From: Geobacter sp. OR-1
GTDB lineage: Bacteria; Desulfobacterota; Desulfuromonadia; Geobacterales; DSM-12255
NCBI RefSeq assembly: GCF_000813145.1
Contig: NZ_BAZF01000011.1
Coordinates: 46,774 to 110,773, forward strand
DNA: 64,000 nucleotides
Reading direction: 5' to 3'
Part shown: positions 1 to 8,857 of the stretch, in pieces
Layout: each line of letters starts with the position of its first letter
Numbering within the stretch: position 1 is the stretch's first letter
Translations under genes and position numbers: made by a program
Notes under the pieces: model-generated
What the model saw: the letters and a program-made list of their open reading frames with translations, nothing else
Database searches by the model: none
Told to the model about the DNA's origin: nothing

Positions 1-584
1 TGGTCCGAGCAGCTGGTTGCCGTTTTCTTGAACAGCAGGCCGTAATGATACGGTTTAAAATCGAATTGCCGCTGCTTCTCAAAGCCGGCAAGTTTTCCCC
101 AGGCAACACACTGTGCCGGTTGCGGCCGGATCTCCATGGCTGGGCCGCGTGGGGTTGCGGGATCGTAATTCCAATGGATAACCGCCAGGCGGCCGCCTGG
201 CTTGAGGATTCGCAAAGCCTCGGCCATCAAGGCTACAGGCTCTTCATGGTGCAGGATGTTAAAGAGCAGGGCAGCATCCTGGCTGTCGCTCATGAGACCG
301 CTCCCTGCGGCGGCAAAGTCCCTGACCTCGGCCTGCACATTTAAAACCCCTAGTTGACGGCACTTCGCCTTAACCAGTTTAACCATCTCCGGTTCAATGT
401 CCAGGGCAGTGACCGTACCGGAGACAAGGCCTGCAGCAGTCAGGGTAAAGGTGCCATAGCCGCAGCCGAACTCCACCAGGTCAGCGACGCCGTCGTGCAA
501 CCCAAAGCTTTGCAGGATGGCTGACGCGTCAAAAAAACCTTCCCACATCTCCTCATCAGGCATGCCGCTGTCCCGTACCTTCAT
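1..584 (-). CDS. Class I SAM-dependent methyltransferase (C-terminus cut by window edge)
   Basis: The reverse strand is open from an ATG at 584, preceded by a strong GGGGAGG site, to the first base of the window, so the 3' end is missing. About 194 residues are visible. They contain a motif I-like VEFGCGYGTF, an acidic LDIEPEMV after the second strand, LLFNILHHEEP, and the post-motif ILKPGGRLAVIHW, which together mark a Rossmann-fold class I methyltransferase. The substrate is unknown. It starts 40 bases after the importer ATPase and is probably the last visible gene of the cooS/importer operon. Family certain; function open. Confidence 0.8.
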   Translation of the reverse strand, partial: MKVRDSGMPDEEMWEGFFDASAILQSFGLHDGVADLVEFGCGYGTFTLTAAGLVSGTVTALDIEPEMVKLVKAKCRQLGVLNVQAEVRDFAAAGSGLMSDSQDAALLFNILHHEEPVALMAEALRILKPGGRLAVIHWNYDPATPRGPAMEIRPQPAQCVAWGKLAGFEKQRQFDFKPYHYGLLFKKTATSCSD

Positions 585-624
585 TGGCGTTCCTCCCCGG
601 CTTTATGAATCTGACCAAATGACT

Positions 625-1422
625 TCAGATTGAGTATTCTGCTTCCTGTAAAGCCATCTGGTGCACCAGATGAAATTCCGTGAAAAGCTCGCGGCGGAAG
701 AAGGCGAAGTCATCGCGGGTCCGTTCCCGCGGGTGCGGCAGGCTGACTTCCAATACCCGCTGGATTCGCCCCGGATTCGGGGCCATCAGCACGATCCGCT
801 GGCCCAGTGCAATCGCCTCGTCCAGGTCGTGGGTGACAAAAACCACGGTCGGCCGTGTCTCCTGCCAGAGGCGGAGCAGCTCATCCTGCAGGTGATAACG
901 GGTAAAGGCATCCAGTGCGGCGAACGGCTCATCCATGAACAGGACACTGGGCTCCACGGCCAGCGCCCGTGCGATTGCCACCCGCTGCTTCATCCCTCCG
1001 GAGAGTTCATGGGGGTGCTTGTCTATTGCATGGCGCAACCCCACCAGTTCTAGGGTTGCCAGCGCCCTGTCCCGCGCCTCCCCTGCCGGAATCCCCTTGG
1101 CCTGCAGCCCGAACAGGACATTGCCGAGCACGGTGCGCCACGGGTAGAGGCCGTAATCCTGGAAGATCATGATATGGTCAGGATCAGGTCCGCTAACCGG
1201 TCTGCCGTCAATAGTCACGGAACCAGCGGATGGTTGTTCAAAACCGGCCATGAGGTTGATCAGCGTGGTCTTGCCGCAGCCGCTCGGGCCGACCAGGCAG
1301 ACAAACTCGCCGCTTTGAATTTCAAGATCGAGCGGGCTGACTGCAACCTGCCGTTCACCGCGTGCCGATGTAAAATGTTTTTCCACCGCCGAGAGTTTAA
1401 TTTTGGACGTCTGAATACTCAT
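625..1422 (-). CDS. SsuB/TauB-type ABC importer ATPase
   Basis: This is the cytoplasmic ATPase of an NMT1/SsuABC-class importer. Visible motifs are Walker A GPSGCGKTTLINLMAGF, Q-loop FQDYGLYPW, signature LSGGMKQRVAIARAL, Walker B VLFMDEPFAALD and H-loop VTHDLDEAI. I chose the ATG at 1422 because it overlaps the permease stop as ATGA, which indicates translational coupling. The longer reading from 1437 lacks support. Length is about 265 residues, normal for the family. It forms a transporter with the permease and binding protein immediately upstream. Substrate cannot be read from sequence; sulfonates, nitrate, thiamin precursors and others use this class. Confidence 0.9.
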   Translation of the reverse strand: MSIQTSKIKLSAVEKHFTSARGERQVAVSPLDLEIQSGEFVCLVGPSGCGKTTLINLMAGFEQPSAGSVTIDGRPVSGPDPDHIMIFQDYGLYPWRTVLGNVLFGLQAKGIPAGEARDRALATLELVGLRHAIDKHPHELSGGMKQRVAIARALAVEPSVLFMDEPFAALDAFTRYHLQDELLRLWQETRPTVVFVTHDLDEAIALGQRIVLMAPNPGRIQRVLEVSLPHPRERTRDDFAFFRRELFTEFHLVHQMALQEAEYSI

Positions 1423-2177
1423 GACGTCACCCCCCAACGACGGCCGAGCAGACGCTCAACCGCTTTCATTCCCCGATATATCCCCAGCCCCAGCAGGCCG
1501 ACCAGCAGCATGCCGGCCATAATCTGGTCGGTGCGCAGGAAGTTACGGGCATCAACAATCATGAAACCGAGTCCGGACTGGGCGCCGAGCATTTCACCGG
1601 CCACCAGGTGAATCCAGGCGGTGCCGACGGCGATATGCAGGCCGACCATGATGCCGGGAAACGCAGCCGGAACGATCACCCGCAAAAAGGTCATCCGGGA
1701 GCCGGCGCCGAAATTGCCGGCAACTTTAAGGTAGAGCGGCGGCACTCCCCGCACGGCGCTGATTGTTGTCAATAGCACCGGATAAAAGGCTGCCAGGAAG
1801 ATGATAAACACTGCCGGGGCATTGCCGATACCGAACCAGAGCACGGCCAGCGGAAACCAGGCGATGGGCGAAATGGGGCGCAGCACCTGGATCAACGGAT
1901 CTATGGCGGCATGGCAGCGGCTGAAGCGGCCGAGGAACAGCCCAAGAGGAATCGCAATAGCAACTGCCAGCAGGTAGGCGCTCCCGAAACGGACCAGGCT
2001 GATGCCGATATGCCCCCAGAGTACCCCGTTATCGGATAACTCCTTGATGGCCTTGAGCACATCGGCCGGCCCCGGCAGCTGCTCAGGGGTATAGCGGCCC
2101 GCAGCCAACTGCCAAAGGGCAATAAATGCGACTCCGGCAAGGAACGGCACAAGTATGGCGAACAATCGTGATTTCAT
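1419..2177 (-). CDS. SsuC/TauC-type ABC importer permease
   Basis: A 252-residue integral membrane protein with about six hydrophobic segments. The EAA-like cytoplasmic loop near residues 145-170 (FLRVIVPAAFPGI) is typical of BPD_transp_1 permeases that couple to SsuB/TauB ATPases. It begins 20 bases after the binding-protein gene and overlaps the ATPase start by 4 bases. It forms the transmembrane channel of the importer encoded next to cooS. Confidence 0.9.
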   Translation of the reverse strand: MKSRLFAILVPFLAGVAFIALWQLAAGRYTPEQLPGPADVLKAIKELSDNGVLWGHIGISLVRFGSAYLLAVAIAIPLGLFLGRFSRCHAAIDPLIQVLRPISPIAWFPLAVLWFGIGNAPAVFIIFLAAFYPVLLTTISAVRGVPPLYLKVAGNFGAGSRMTFLRVIVPAAFPGIMVGLHIAVGTAWIHLVAGEMLGAQSGLGFMIVDARNFLRTDQIMAGMLLVGLLGLGIYRGMKAVERLLGRRWGVTS

Positions 2178-2196
2178 CGCTATCGATTCCTATACA

Positions 2197-3162
2197 TCAA
2201 CCCTTTTTGGCAAAGCGGGCATCAAGGTAGCTCCCCAGATCGACCGTGTTCTTGGCAACCCCGAACTTGCTCATGTACTCCTGGGTCGCGGCGAAATCGG
2301 CCCGATTGGGCACCAGGTTGAGGAAACTCAGACGGTCGCGAGGAGAGGTCAATACCCGCTCGATGATCTCGGGCTTCTGCCCCAGTATTTTCGTCGATCC
2401 CTTGGCCGCCTGTACCGGATTGGCCTCGATGAAGGAGGCGGTACGGATAAAACCGGATACCAGTTCTTGCACCGCGTCAGGGTGACTGGCGACGACATTT
2501 TCCCGCAGGTTGAGCACACAGCAGATGTGGTTGGGCCAGATATCCTTGGAGAGGGTCAGGACCTTGCCCACCTTCTGGGCTTCGGCCTGGGCGCCGAACG
2601 GTTCGGCCACGATATAACCGTGGATACGGCCGGTGGCCAGGGCATTGACCATTTCCGGCGGCGCCATGTCGATGATTTTCAGGTCGCGGGCCGGATCGAT
2701 ATGCTTCTCGGTAAGCGCCTTGCGCAGCAGGATGTTGTGGGTCGAGAAGGGGCTCGGAATGGCTATGGTCTTCCCCTTCAGGTCCTCAATCCGGTTGATC
2801 TCGCCGCTGTTCTTGACGGTAATGACGCTGCCGTTGCGATGGCCCAAGAGTACGACCTTGACCGGTACCCCCTTCTGGCGCAGGGTCAAACCGATGGGGG
2901 CCAGCAGGAAGGCGCCATCAATAGCACCGGCCTTGAGCGCCTCGGCGATCTCGGGCCAGGAGGAAAACTTGACCGGCTTGACGCCGACGGTCTTGAACTG
3001 CTCCCGTTCGGCAGCGATCATCAGCAGGTGATCGGTGATGGGAAGGTAGCCAATCTTCAGGCTGACCTTATTGCCACCGGCAAAGACATTACTGACCAAA
3101 CCCGGTGTAGCTGCGGCCGCCAGGGCCAGTCCTGATGCCTTGAGAAAATCACGTCTATTCAT
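2197..3162 (-). CDS. NMT1/SsuA-type substrate-binding protein with Tat signal
   Basis: Predicted periplasmic binding protein of the cooS-linked importer. The start at 3162 gives MNRRDFLKASGLALAAA, a twin-arginine signal with the RRDFLK motif, and is preceded by a GGAGG ribosome site; the longer upstream reading is unlikely. The mature part follows the NMT1/SsuA pattern (SLKIGYLPITDHL at its start, GKTIAIPSPFSTHN in the first lobe). The ATG lies inside the last codons of cooS, so the two are translationally coupled. Tat export suggests folding in the cytoplasm, possibly around a cofactor or metal (inference). Substrate unknown. Confidence 0.85.
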   Translation of the reverse strand: MNRRDFLKASGLALAAAATPGLVSNVFAGGNKVSLKIGYLPITDHLLMIAAEREQFKTVGVKPVKFSSWPEIAEALKAGAIDGAFLLAPIGLTLRQKGVPVKVVLLGHRNGSVITVKNSGEINRIEDLKGKTIAIPSPFSTHNILLRKALTEKHIDPARDLKIIDMAPPEMVNALATGRIHGYIVAEPFGAQAEAQKVGKVLTLSKDIWPNHICCVLNLRENVVASHPDAVQELVSGFIRTASFIEANPVQAAKGSTKILGQKPEIIERVLTSPRDRLSFLNLVPNRADFAATQEYMSKFGVAKNTVDLGSYLDARFAKKG

Positions 3163-5185
3163 GGTGCTCCTCCGTATGGTGATTATGTGTATGGTGATGG
3201 CCATGCCGATGGGCATGGGCGTGTTCCTGTTCCTTGTAGAGCTCCGACAGCCGGCCGGTTACCGGGGCAGCGGCCGGTTGCCAGCCGATGGCCGACCGCC
3301 GGACGTCGAAGTCGGCCACGATCCGCTTGGCCAGGGCCACCGGGTCCGAATCGACCACCATCACGGCACCCAGCAGTTCCTGGGTATCCTCGTAGATGAA
3401 TTTCGACACCTTGTCCGAACCAGCCACCGGCGGGGCGATGCAGTGGTACGAATTGAGCCCCAGGAGCCGGAACCCCATGGCTGCGCCCAATCCCTTTTCG
3501 TTGGACCATTCCGGGCTGGAGAAGGCGAGCGGCAACTGCTTGAGCGACTCGCCGCTAGCATTGGCGATGACCCGGAAAAAGGCCGAAGCCCGGGCGTTGT
3601 CCAGGCATTCCCCCATGTGCCAGACCGGCGGCAGATCGTGCGGCGCCAGGGCAGCGTTCAATCCCGTGCCTGCCGCGGCCAGCCCTTCCGGCAGGCAGAA
3701 ACCGAGCTTCAGCAGGGCATAGGCGGCGCAGCCATTGGTGAGGGCCAGCACGTCATGGGCAATCAGTTCGTCGGCCACCTTGACCACCGCTTCTTCATAG
3801 ACCACTTTCAGGTTATTGCACCCCACAAGATTGACCACCCCCCGGATCCGGCCGCTGCGCAGATGCTCCAGCAGCACGTCGGCACCGCCAAAGGTTGAGA
3901 GAATGTTCTCCACCGAGAAACCGACCTCGGCCTCCATGCGGGCCTGTGGGATAAAGACCTTGCCGCTCTGGCGCTCGCCATAGGCCTGGATGCCGCGCCG
4001 GACGATCCGTTCGGCCAGTTGATCGGCCTGGTCGAGATTGCTGTGGTGATGGTCGAAGGCGATATGCTCGGCGCCGGGGAGCCGAGCCGAATCGCTGGTG
4101 GTGACCACCCTGGTGTGGAAGCAGGCCGCCACGTCCATGATGCCGGGGAAGACGTCCTGGACGTCGGCCACCCAGAGATCCAGGGCGCCGGTGGCCAGGG
4201 CCAGCTCCGCACCGACCGCATTGGTAAGCGGTGTTATATCGCCGAACTTGGCCAGGGCCGAATGGCCGGAGCAGCAGATGCCGTAGAGGCGAATGGTGGC
4301 GGCGCCTCCCTCTCTGGAAATTGCGATCAGATCGTCCCGCTTGCTCGCCTTGACAATTGCCGCCACCAGCACCGGGGAGTGGCCGTGTACGGCGATGTTG
4401 ACCGTATCCTCGCTGATCGCCCCCAGGTTGGTACTGATCCGGCTCCGTTTGGGGAGGCCATAGAGGCAATCCATGGCAATGCTTGATCCGACCACGCTGC
4501 TCCAGGCAAAGGCGAGACCACAGCGGAGCATCTGGCGGACAATGTTCTGCCAATCGCCATCGGTACCGGTGGTGGTGCGATGCAGCGCCTCGAACACCTC
4601 GTGGTAGGCGCCGATCGGCAGGATGTCCAGCTCGCGCCAGAGCTGCAACCGTTCCGGCGGCGCCATCGCTTCCAGGGTCCGGTGCGGTCCCGGCAGGGTG
4701 CGGCACAGATCGTCCAAGAGGATCATGGCAATCTCGCCGGCCAGTTCCTTGATCGATTTCTGCTCGTCAAAGATGCCGAAGGCCTTGGCAGTGGCCAGAA
4801 CCTTTTCCGGGCCGAGGATCGGCAGGTCGATGGCCCCATCTCCGGCTGCCTTGAGCGCCAGCATTACCTCGCGCCCCCGGCTGCCGTGGGCAGCAGCACC
4901 GGCGGCGGTCCAGCGCAGGATATTGCGGGCCACGATCAGATGGGCATCGGCGCCGCAGACGCCTTTGGGGCTTTTGGGGGTGATCCGGCACGGACCCATG
5001 TGGCAGTTCTTGCAGCAGGTGCCGTTCAGGCCGAAACCGCAATGGGGCTTCTGGGCGTCAAAACGGTCGAAAGGGGTCTCGATGCCTGCCTGTTCAAGAT
5101 GGGCAAGCATCTCCCGCACCGCCGAGTCCGGGGTGCGAGCCATGACATCTGCTTTGGTTGGAAATGTTTTTTTCGTGCTGGTCAT
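3155..5185 (-). CDS. cooS: Ni-Fe carbon monoxide dehydrogenase catalytic subunit with His-rich tail
   Basis: Anaerobic CODH interconverts CO and CO2 at a Ni-Fe-S C-cluster. With the start at 5185 (MTSTKK), N-terminal cysteines at about residues 49, 57, 58, 61, 66 and 77 match the B/D-cluster region. Further family motifs are NIAVHGHSP (C-cluster His), GICCSGHS, VNLVGCNN, TNGCAAYALLKLGFC and GECLDNARA. Length is about 676, against roughly 630-640 for typical CooS. The excess is a C-terminal tail with 12 His in the last 25 residues, like nickel-binding tails. No cooF, cooC or acetyl-CoA synthase subunit is adjacent; the partners are an SsuABC-like importer and a methyltransferase. The alternative start at 5209 has no better ribosome site. 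Confidence 0.93.
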   Translation of the reverse strand: MTSTKKTFPTKADVMARTPDSAVREMLAHLEQAGIETPFDRFDAQKPHCGFGLNGTCCKNCHMGPCRITPKSPKGVCGADAHLIVARNILRWTAAGAAAHGSRGREVMLALKAAGDGAIDLPILGPEKVLATAKAFGIFDEQKSIKELAGEIAMILLDDLCRTLPGPHRTLEAMAPPERLQLWRELDILPIGAYHEVFEALHRTTTGTDGDWQNIVRQMLRCGLAFAWSSVVGSSIAMDCLYGLPKRSRISTNLGAISEDTVNIAVHGHSPVLVAAIVKASKRDDLIAISREGGAATIRLYGICCSGHSALAKFGDITPLTNAVGAELALATGALDLWVADVQDVFPGIMDVAACFHTRVVTTSDSARLPGAEHIAFDHHHSNLDQADQLAERIVRRGIQAYGERQSGKVFIPQARMEAEVGFSVENILSTFGGADVLLEHLRSGRIRGVVNLVGCNNLKVVYEEAVVKVADELIAHDVLALTNGCAAYALLKLGFCLPEGLAAAGTGLNAALAPHDLPPVWHMGECLDNARASAFFRVIANASGESLKQLPLAFSSPEWSNEKGLGAAMGFRLLGLNSYHCIAPPVAGSDKVSKFIYEDTQELLGAVMVVDSDPVALAKRIVADFDVRRSAIGWQPAAAPVTGRLSELYKEQEHAHAHRHGHHHTHNHHTEEHHE

Positions 5186-5224
5186 GCGCTTCCTCTCGCT
5201 CGGGATCATGCAGAACCGTCATTT

Positions 5225-5283
5225 TGTAGGGGCGATCCTTGCGTTCGCCCCATGGTCGGGCGGCCACAAGGGCCGCCCCTACA
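5225..5283. repeat. Dispersed palindromic intergenic repeat, copy 1
   Basis: A 59-base element bounded by TGTAGGGGCG and its complement CGCCCCTACA, with two internal GC-rich inverted halves. It lies between the sulfate-binding protein gene and cooS. Nearly the same design recurs at 62186-62243, and a half copy in opposite orientation is at 13814-13841. Confidence 0.8.
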
Positions 5284-5288
5284 GCCAC

Positions 5289-6296
5289 CTATTTCGTTGG
5301 TGCGTAGATCTGGTCAAAGAGACCGCCGTCGCTAAAGTGGGTCTTCTGGGCCTTCTGCCAGCCGCCGAAATCCTTGTCTATGGTGTACAGCTTTTTGATT
5401 TTGGCCAATTTGGTCGGTATCTTGGGGTTGATCGGGCGGTAGTAGTGCTTGGCGGCGATTTTCTGCCCTTCATCGGTGTAGAGATACTTCAGGTACGCTT
5501 CGGCAACCTTGCGGGTGCCGTGTTTGTCAACCACCCTGTCGATGACGGTAACCGGCGGCTCGGCCAGGATGCTTTCCGGTGGCGTCACAACTTCAAACTT
5601 ATCGGGTCCCAGTTCATTGATTGCCAGGAAGGCCTCATTCTCCCAGGCCAGCAGCACATCCCCCAGACCGCGTTGCACAAAGGTATTGGTGGAGCCACGT
5701 GCGCCCGAGTCCAATACCGGCACGTTCTTGAACAGTCTGCCGACGAACTCTTTTGCCTTGGCGTCATTACCCCCCTTTAGATTTCTGGCGTAGGCCCAGG
5801 CAGCCAGGTAGTTCCAGCGGGCGCCGCCGGAGGTCTTGGGGTTGGGGGTGATCACCGAAACGCCGGGCTTTATCAGGTCATCCCAGTTCTTGATCTTTTT
5901 GGGATTCCCCTTGCGCACCAGGAAGACGATTGTGGAGGTGTACGGCGCGCTGTTGTGCGGCAGCTCCTTCTGCCACCCCGGCTTGATCAATTTTTTTTCA
6001 GCGATGGCATCGACATCGTAACCCAGAGCCAGGGTAACGACATCAGCTTCCAGGCCGTCGATAACCGCCCGTGCCTGCTTGCCTGAACCGCCGTGAGACT
6101 GCTTGATGGTGACCGTCTCGCCACTCTTTCCTTTCCAGTACTTGGCAAAGGCACCATTGAAATCCTGGTACAGTTCCCGGGTCGGGTCGTAGGATACGTT
6201 GAGCAGCGTGGTGTCGGCAGCGGCAACGCCTGCAATCGATAGCGACAGCGCCAACGCAATAACCGTGGTAGTCTTTTTCAGCAGTCCTGTTTTCAT
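5289..6296 (-). CDS. sbp: Sulfate/thiosulfate ABC transporter substrate-binding protein
   Basis: A 335-residue periplasmic protein with an N-terminal signal peptide ([21 protein letters not shown]). Sbp/CysP motifs follow: [17 protein letters not shown] near the mature N-terminus, then [19 protein letters not shown] and [15 protein letters not shown]. It binds sulfate or thiosulfate. No CysT, CysW or CysA lies next to it, so it must work with a transporter encoded elsewhere or be an orphan. The start is supported by AAAGGAGAG upstream. It may be the first gene of the cooS operon, but 103 bases containing a palindromic repeat separate the two. Confidence 0.92.
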   Translation of the reverse strand: MKTGLLKKTTTVIALALSLSIAGVAAADTTLLNVSYDPTRELYQDFNGAFAKYWKGKSGETVTIKQSHGGSGKQARAVIDGLEADVVTLALGYDVDAIAEKKLIKPGWQKELPHNSAPYTSTIVFLVRKGNPKKIKNWDDLIKPGVSVITPNPKTSGGARWNYLAAWAYARNLKGGNDAKAKEFVGRLFKNVPVLDSGARGSTNTFVQRGLGDVLLAWENEAFLAINELGPDKFEVVTPPESILAEPPVTVIDRVVDKHGTRKVAEAYLKYLYTDEGQKIAAKHYYRPINPKIPTKLAKIKKLYTIDKDFGGWQKAQKTHFSDGGLFDQIYAPTK

Positions 6297-6480
6297 CTTG
6301 CTCTCCTTTTGTAGTCTGTAGATTTAGTAGATTTTTACCGGGAAACAAATCCCCTTCCAGGAGGGGCGCAAATTAAATATAAACTCTATGGATTTTATGA
6401 TTACAGTAGCCGACCAATAATGTCAAGAAAAAGTTTGGCCCAAATTCCCAATTGTTCTGTTTTCGTGATACAAATATATC

Positions 6481-6513
6481 TAGTTTCCGTCCGGAGTTTC
6501 CGAATGGAAACTA
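6481..6513. promoter_or_regulatory. Inverted repeat in the sbp/sensor-kinase divergent spacer
   Basis: TAGTTTCC (6481-6488) and GGAAACTA (6506-6513) form a perfect 8-bp inverted repeat with a 17-base spacer, 40 bases before the kinase start. It could be an operator. The rest of the 256-base spacer shows no gene. Confidence 0.35.
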
Positions 6514-6552
6514 TCTAGCTTTGTCAGGATAACGTTGTAGCATAGGAATAAA

Positions 6553-8811
6553 ATGCGCAGTCTTATCTCACTCTCAATTCGCGTGCATATGTTAATACTG
6601 GTCGTCGTTATGACGGCCGTACCGGTCGCGATCATACTTTATTCGGCGTACACCCAGCATGAGCAGAATATTGGCAAAGCCAAGCTTCTTGTCGAGAGAC
6701 TTGCCGATAACGTCAGTGATGACCAGAACATACTGCTGTCCGGAACGGAGCAGTTGTTAAGCACCTTATCCCAACTCCCCGCCGTTAAAAACCATTCTGC
6801 GAAAGCCGTAAACGCGCTGCTTGCGGATCTTGTCAAGAAAACCCCCCAATATTCCAATCTGATCATAGCAGATAGAAACGGTATTCAGTGGGCTGCGGCA
6901 ATCCCGGCAAAAGGCCCTGTTTCCACTGCAGACAGAAGGTATTTCCGGAATGCGATTGCTTCCGGCCAATTTTCCTCCGGAGAATACGCCATCGGGAGAA
7001 TCCTGAAAAAACCTGTACAGCATTTTGCCTACCCCATTAAAGACTCTTCCGGAAATGTCACCGATGTTGCTGTCGTAGTTTTTACCCTTGATAACTATAT
7101 AACCAGATACAAGTTGAAAAATATGCCTGCCGGCAACATGTCGCTGCTATTTACCGACCATAAAGGGACCATCCTCTTCAATGTAACCGCACCGGAAACC
7201 TTGGGAAAACAGGACCGGAATGATCTTTTCAAGAGAATGACCAATGGCCCGGACAAGGGAACCTTTGAGGCGGTGAGCAACATCGGTATCAGGCGATATT
7301 TTGCCTATCAGAAGCTCCGCCTTGGCGGCGAACAGGCCCCATACATGTACGTACGCGCCGGGATACCGGTGGAGACCATTTTAGGGGAAACCCGCTCGAA
7401 ACTAATGTTCAATATGGCGGTGATGTCGTCCATGCTGCTTCTGGCGGTTGGGTTTGCCGTCTTTATCAGCAAAAAGGGGGTTATTGACAAGGTTATCGCC
7501 CTTCGGGATGCCACGCAAAAAGTTGCCAGGGGAGATCTCGATGTCAGGATCTCGGATTATGTTTCCGGGGGAGAACTGGGCGACCTGGGGCGGTCTTTTG
7601 ATGAGATGACGCAGGCATTGATTAACGACAATGAAGAACGGACAAGACATGAAAAAGAGCTGTCCCAGTATGCCGACATTGTTGCGCGTATGCAGGTGGG
7701 GCTCTACGTATACCGCCTTGAAGATCCCAATAATGACCGCAGTCTCAGACTATTAACGGTAAACCCGACATCGGTAAACCTGCTGGGCCTTTCCGAGCAG
7801 CAAATAGTTGGCCGGACCATTGATGAAATATTCCCGGCATTGCGGCAAGCGGGCATCCCGGCTAAATTTGCAGATGTGGTAAAAACCGGAACTTCTTTCG
7901 AGCGGGAAGAGTTCATTTATACTGACCGGAATGTCCGGGAAGCCGCCTTCTCTTTCAAGGCATTTCCGCTCCCCGATAATTGTATGGGGGTGCTGTTCGA
8001 AGACATTACCAAACGCAAGAATGCGGAATCGGCCCTGCAGCTGCTGAATGATGAACTTGAAGAGCGGGTTCATCAACGCACCGCCGAGATCAACGCCATA
8101 AACCGCGAGCTTGAGGCATTCAGCTATTCGATTTCCCATGACCTGAGAGCGCCATTGCTTCGAATAACAGGTTTTGCCGATATTCTGCTGGAGGTATGCA
8201 CACCTAAACTTACTGACGAGGAACTGCATTACGTTTTGCGGCTCAAAGAAGCAAGCCGGAGGATGAACGAGCTTATTGAGGCTTTGCTGAAGCTGTCACG
8301 AGTCACCAGCAGTGAGTTGAATACCGAGACCGTGAACTTGAGCAACATGGCACTGGAAATATTCAGCGGGCTGAAGGAACAAGAGCCTGACCGGCTGGTA
8401 ACTTATTCCGTCAGCGATGGCATGGTCGCGGATGCCGACCCAATATTGATGAAGTCGCTTCTGGACAATCTCATCAACAATGCCTGGAAGTACAGCTCGA
8501 AAAAGGAACATGCCGTAATCGAATTTGGTGTCAGCGAACAGGACGGGAGTGAGGTCTATTTTGTTCGTGACAATGGCGTAGGATTTAACATGCGCTACCG
8601 TGACAACATCTTTGCGCCATTTCGCAGGCTGCACAAAGATGAGGATTTTGCCGGCATCGGCATCGGGCTTGCGACAGTGCAACGGATCATCCGTCGCCAT
8701 AGGGGCGACATCTGGGCAGAAGGCAAAGAAGGGGAAGGCGCGACCTTTTATTTTACCCTGCAAGCGAATAACACCGCAAACCCCGAACGAGCACCCGAGC
8801 CAACCGACTAA
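6553..8811 (+). CDS. Membrane sensor histidine kinase (Cache-HAMP-PAS-HisKA-HATPase)
   Basis: A 752-residue sensor kinase. A transmembrane segment spans about residues 8-28, followed by a periplasmic double-Cache-like sensor to about 280. A second membrane segment lies near 290-310, then HAMP (ALRDATQKVARGDLDVRI) and a PAS domain at about 370-490. The phospho-acceptor His is in SYSISHDLRAPLLRITG. The ATPase part has DNLINNAWKYS (N box), VRDNGVGFN (G1) and GIGIGLATVQ (G2). No response regulator is adjacent, so it is an orphan kinase. The ribosome site is weak (AGGA). It is divergent from sbp and convergent with cysN. Confidence 0.9.
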   Translation: MRSLISLSIRVHMLILVVVMTAVPVAIILYSAYTQHEQNIGKAKLLVERLADNVSDDQNILLSGTEQLLSTLSQLPAVKNHSAKAVNALLADLVKKTPQYSNLIIADRNGIQWAAAIPAKGPVSTADRRYFRNAIASGQFSSGEYAIGRILKKPVQHFAYPIKDSSGNVTDVAVVVFTLDNYITRYKLKNMPAGNMSLLFTDHKGTILFNVTAPETLGKQDRNDLFKRMTNGPDKGTFEAVSNIGIRRYFAYQKLRLGGEQAPYMYVRAGIPVETILGETRSKLMFNMAVMSSMLLLAVGFAVFISKKGVIDKVIALRDATQKVARGDLDVRISDYVSGGELGDLGRSFDEMTQALINDNEERTRHEKELSQYADIVARMQVGLYVYRLEDPNNDRSLRLLTVNPTSVNLLGLSEQQIVGRTIDEIFPALRQAGIPAKFADVVKTGTSFEREEFIYTDRNVREAAFSFKAFPLPDNCMGVLFEDITKRKNAESALQLLNDELEERVHQRTAEINAINRELEAFSYSISHDLRAPLLRITGFADILLEVCTPKLTDEELHYVLRLKEASRRMNELIEALLKLSRVTSSELNTETVNLSNMALEIFSGLKEQEPDRLVTYSVSDGMVADADPILMKSLLDNLINNAWKYSSKKEHAVIEFGVSEQDGSEVYFVRDNGVGFNMRYRDNIFAPFRRLHKDEDFAGIGIGLATVQRIIRRHRGDIWAEGKEGEGATFYFTLQANNTANPERAPEPTD

Positions 8812-8857
8812 GTCAATTACATGCGCAAGCAGGCATTCTCGCCACAGTACCGCGAAT

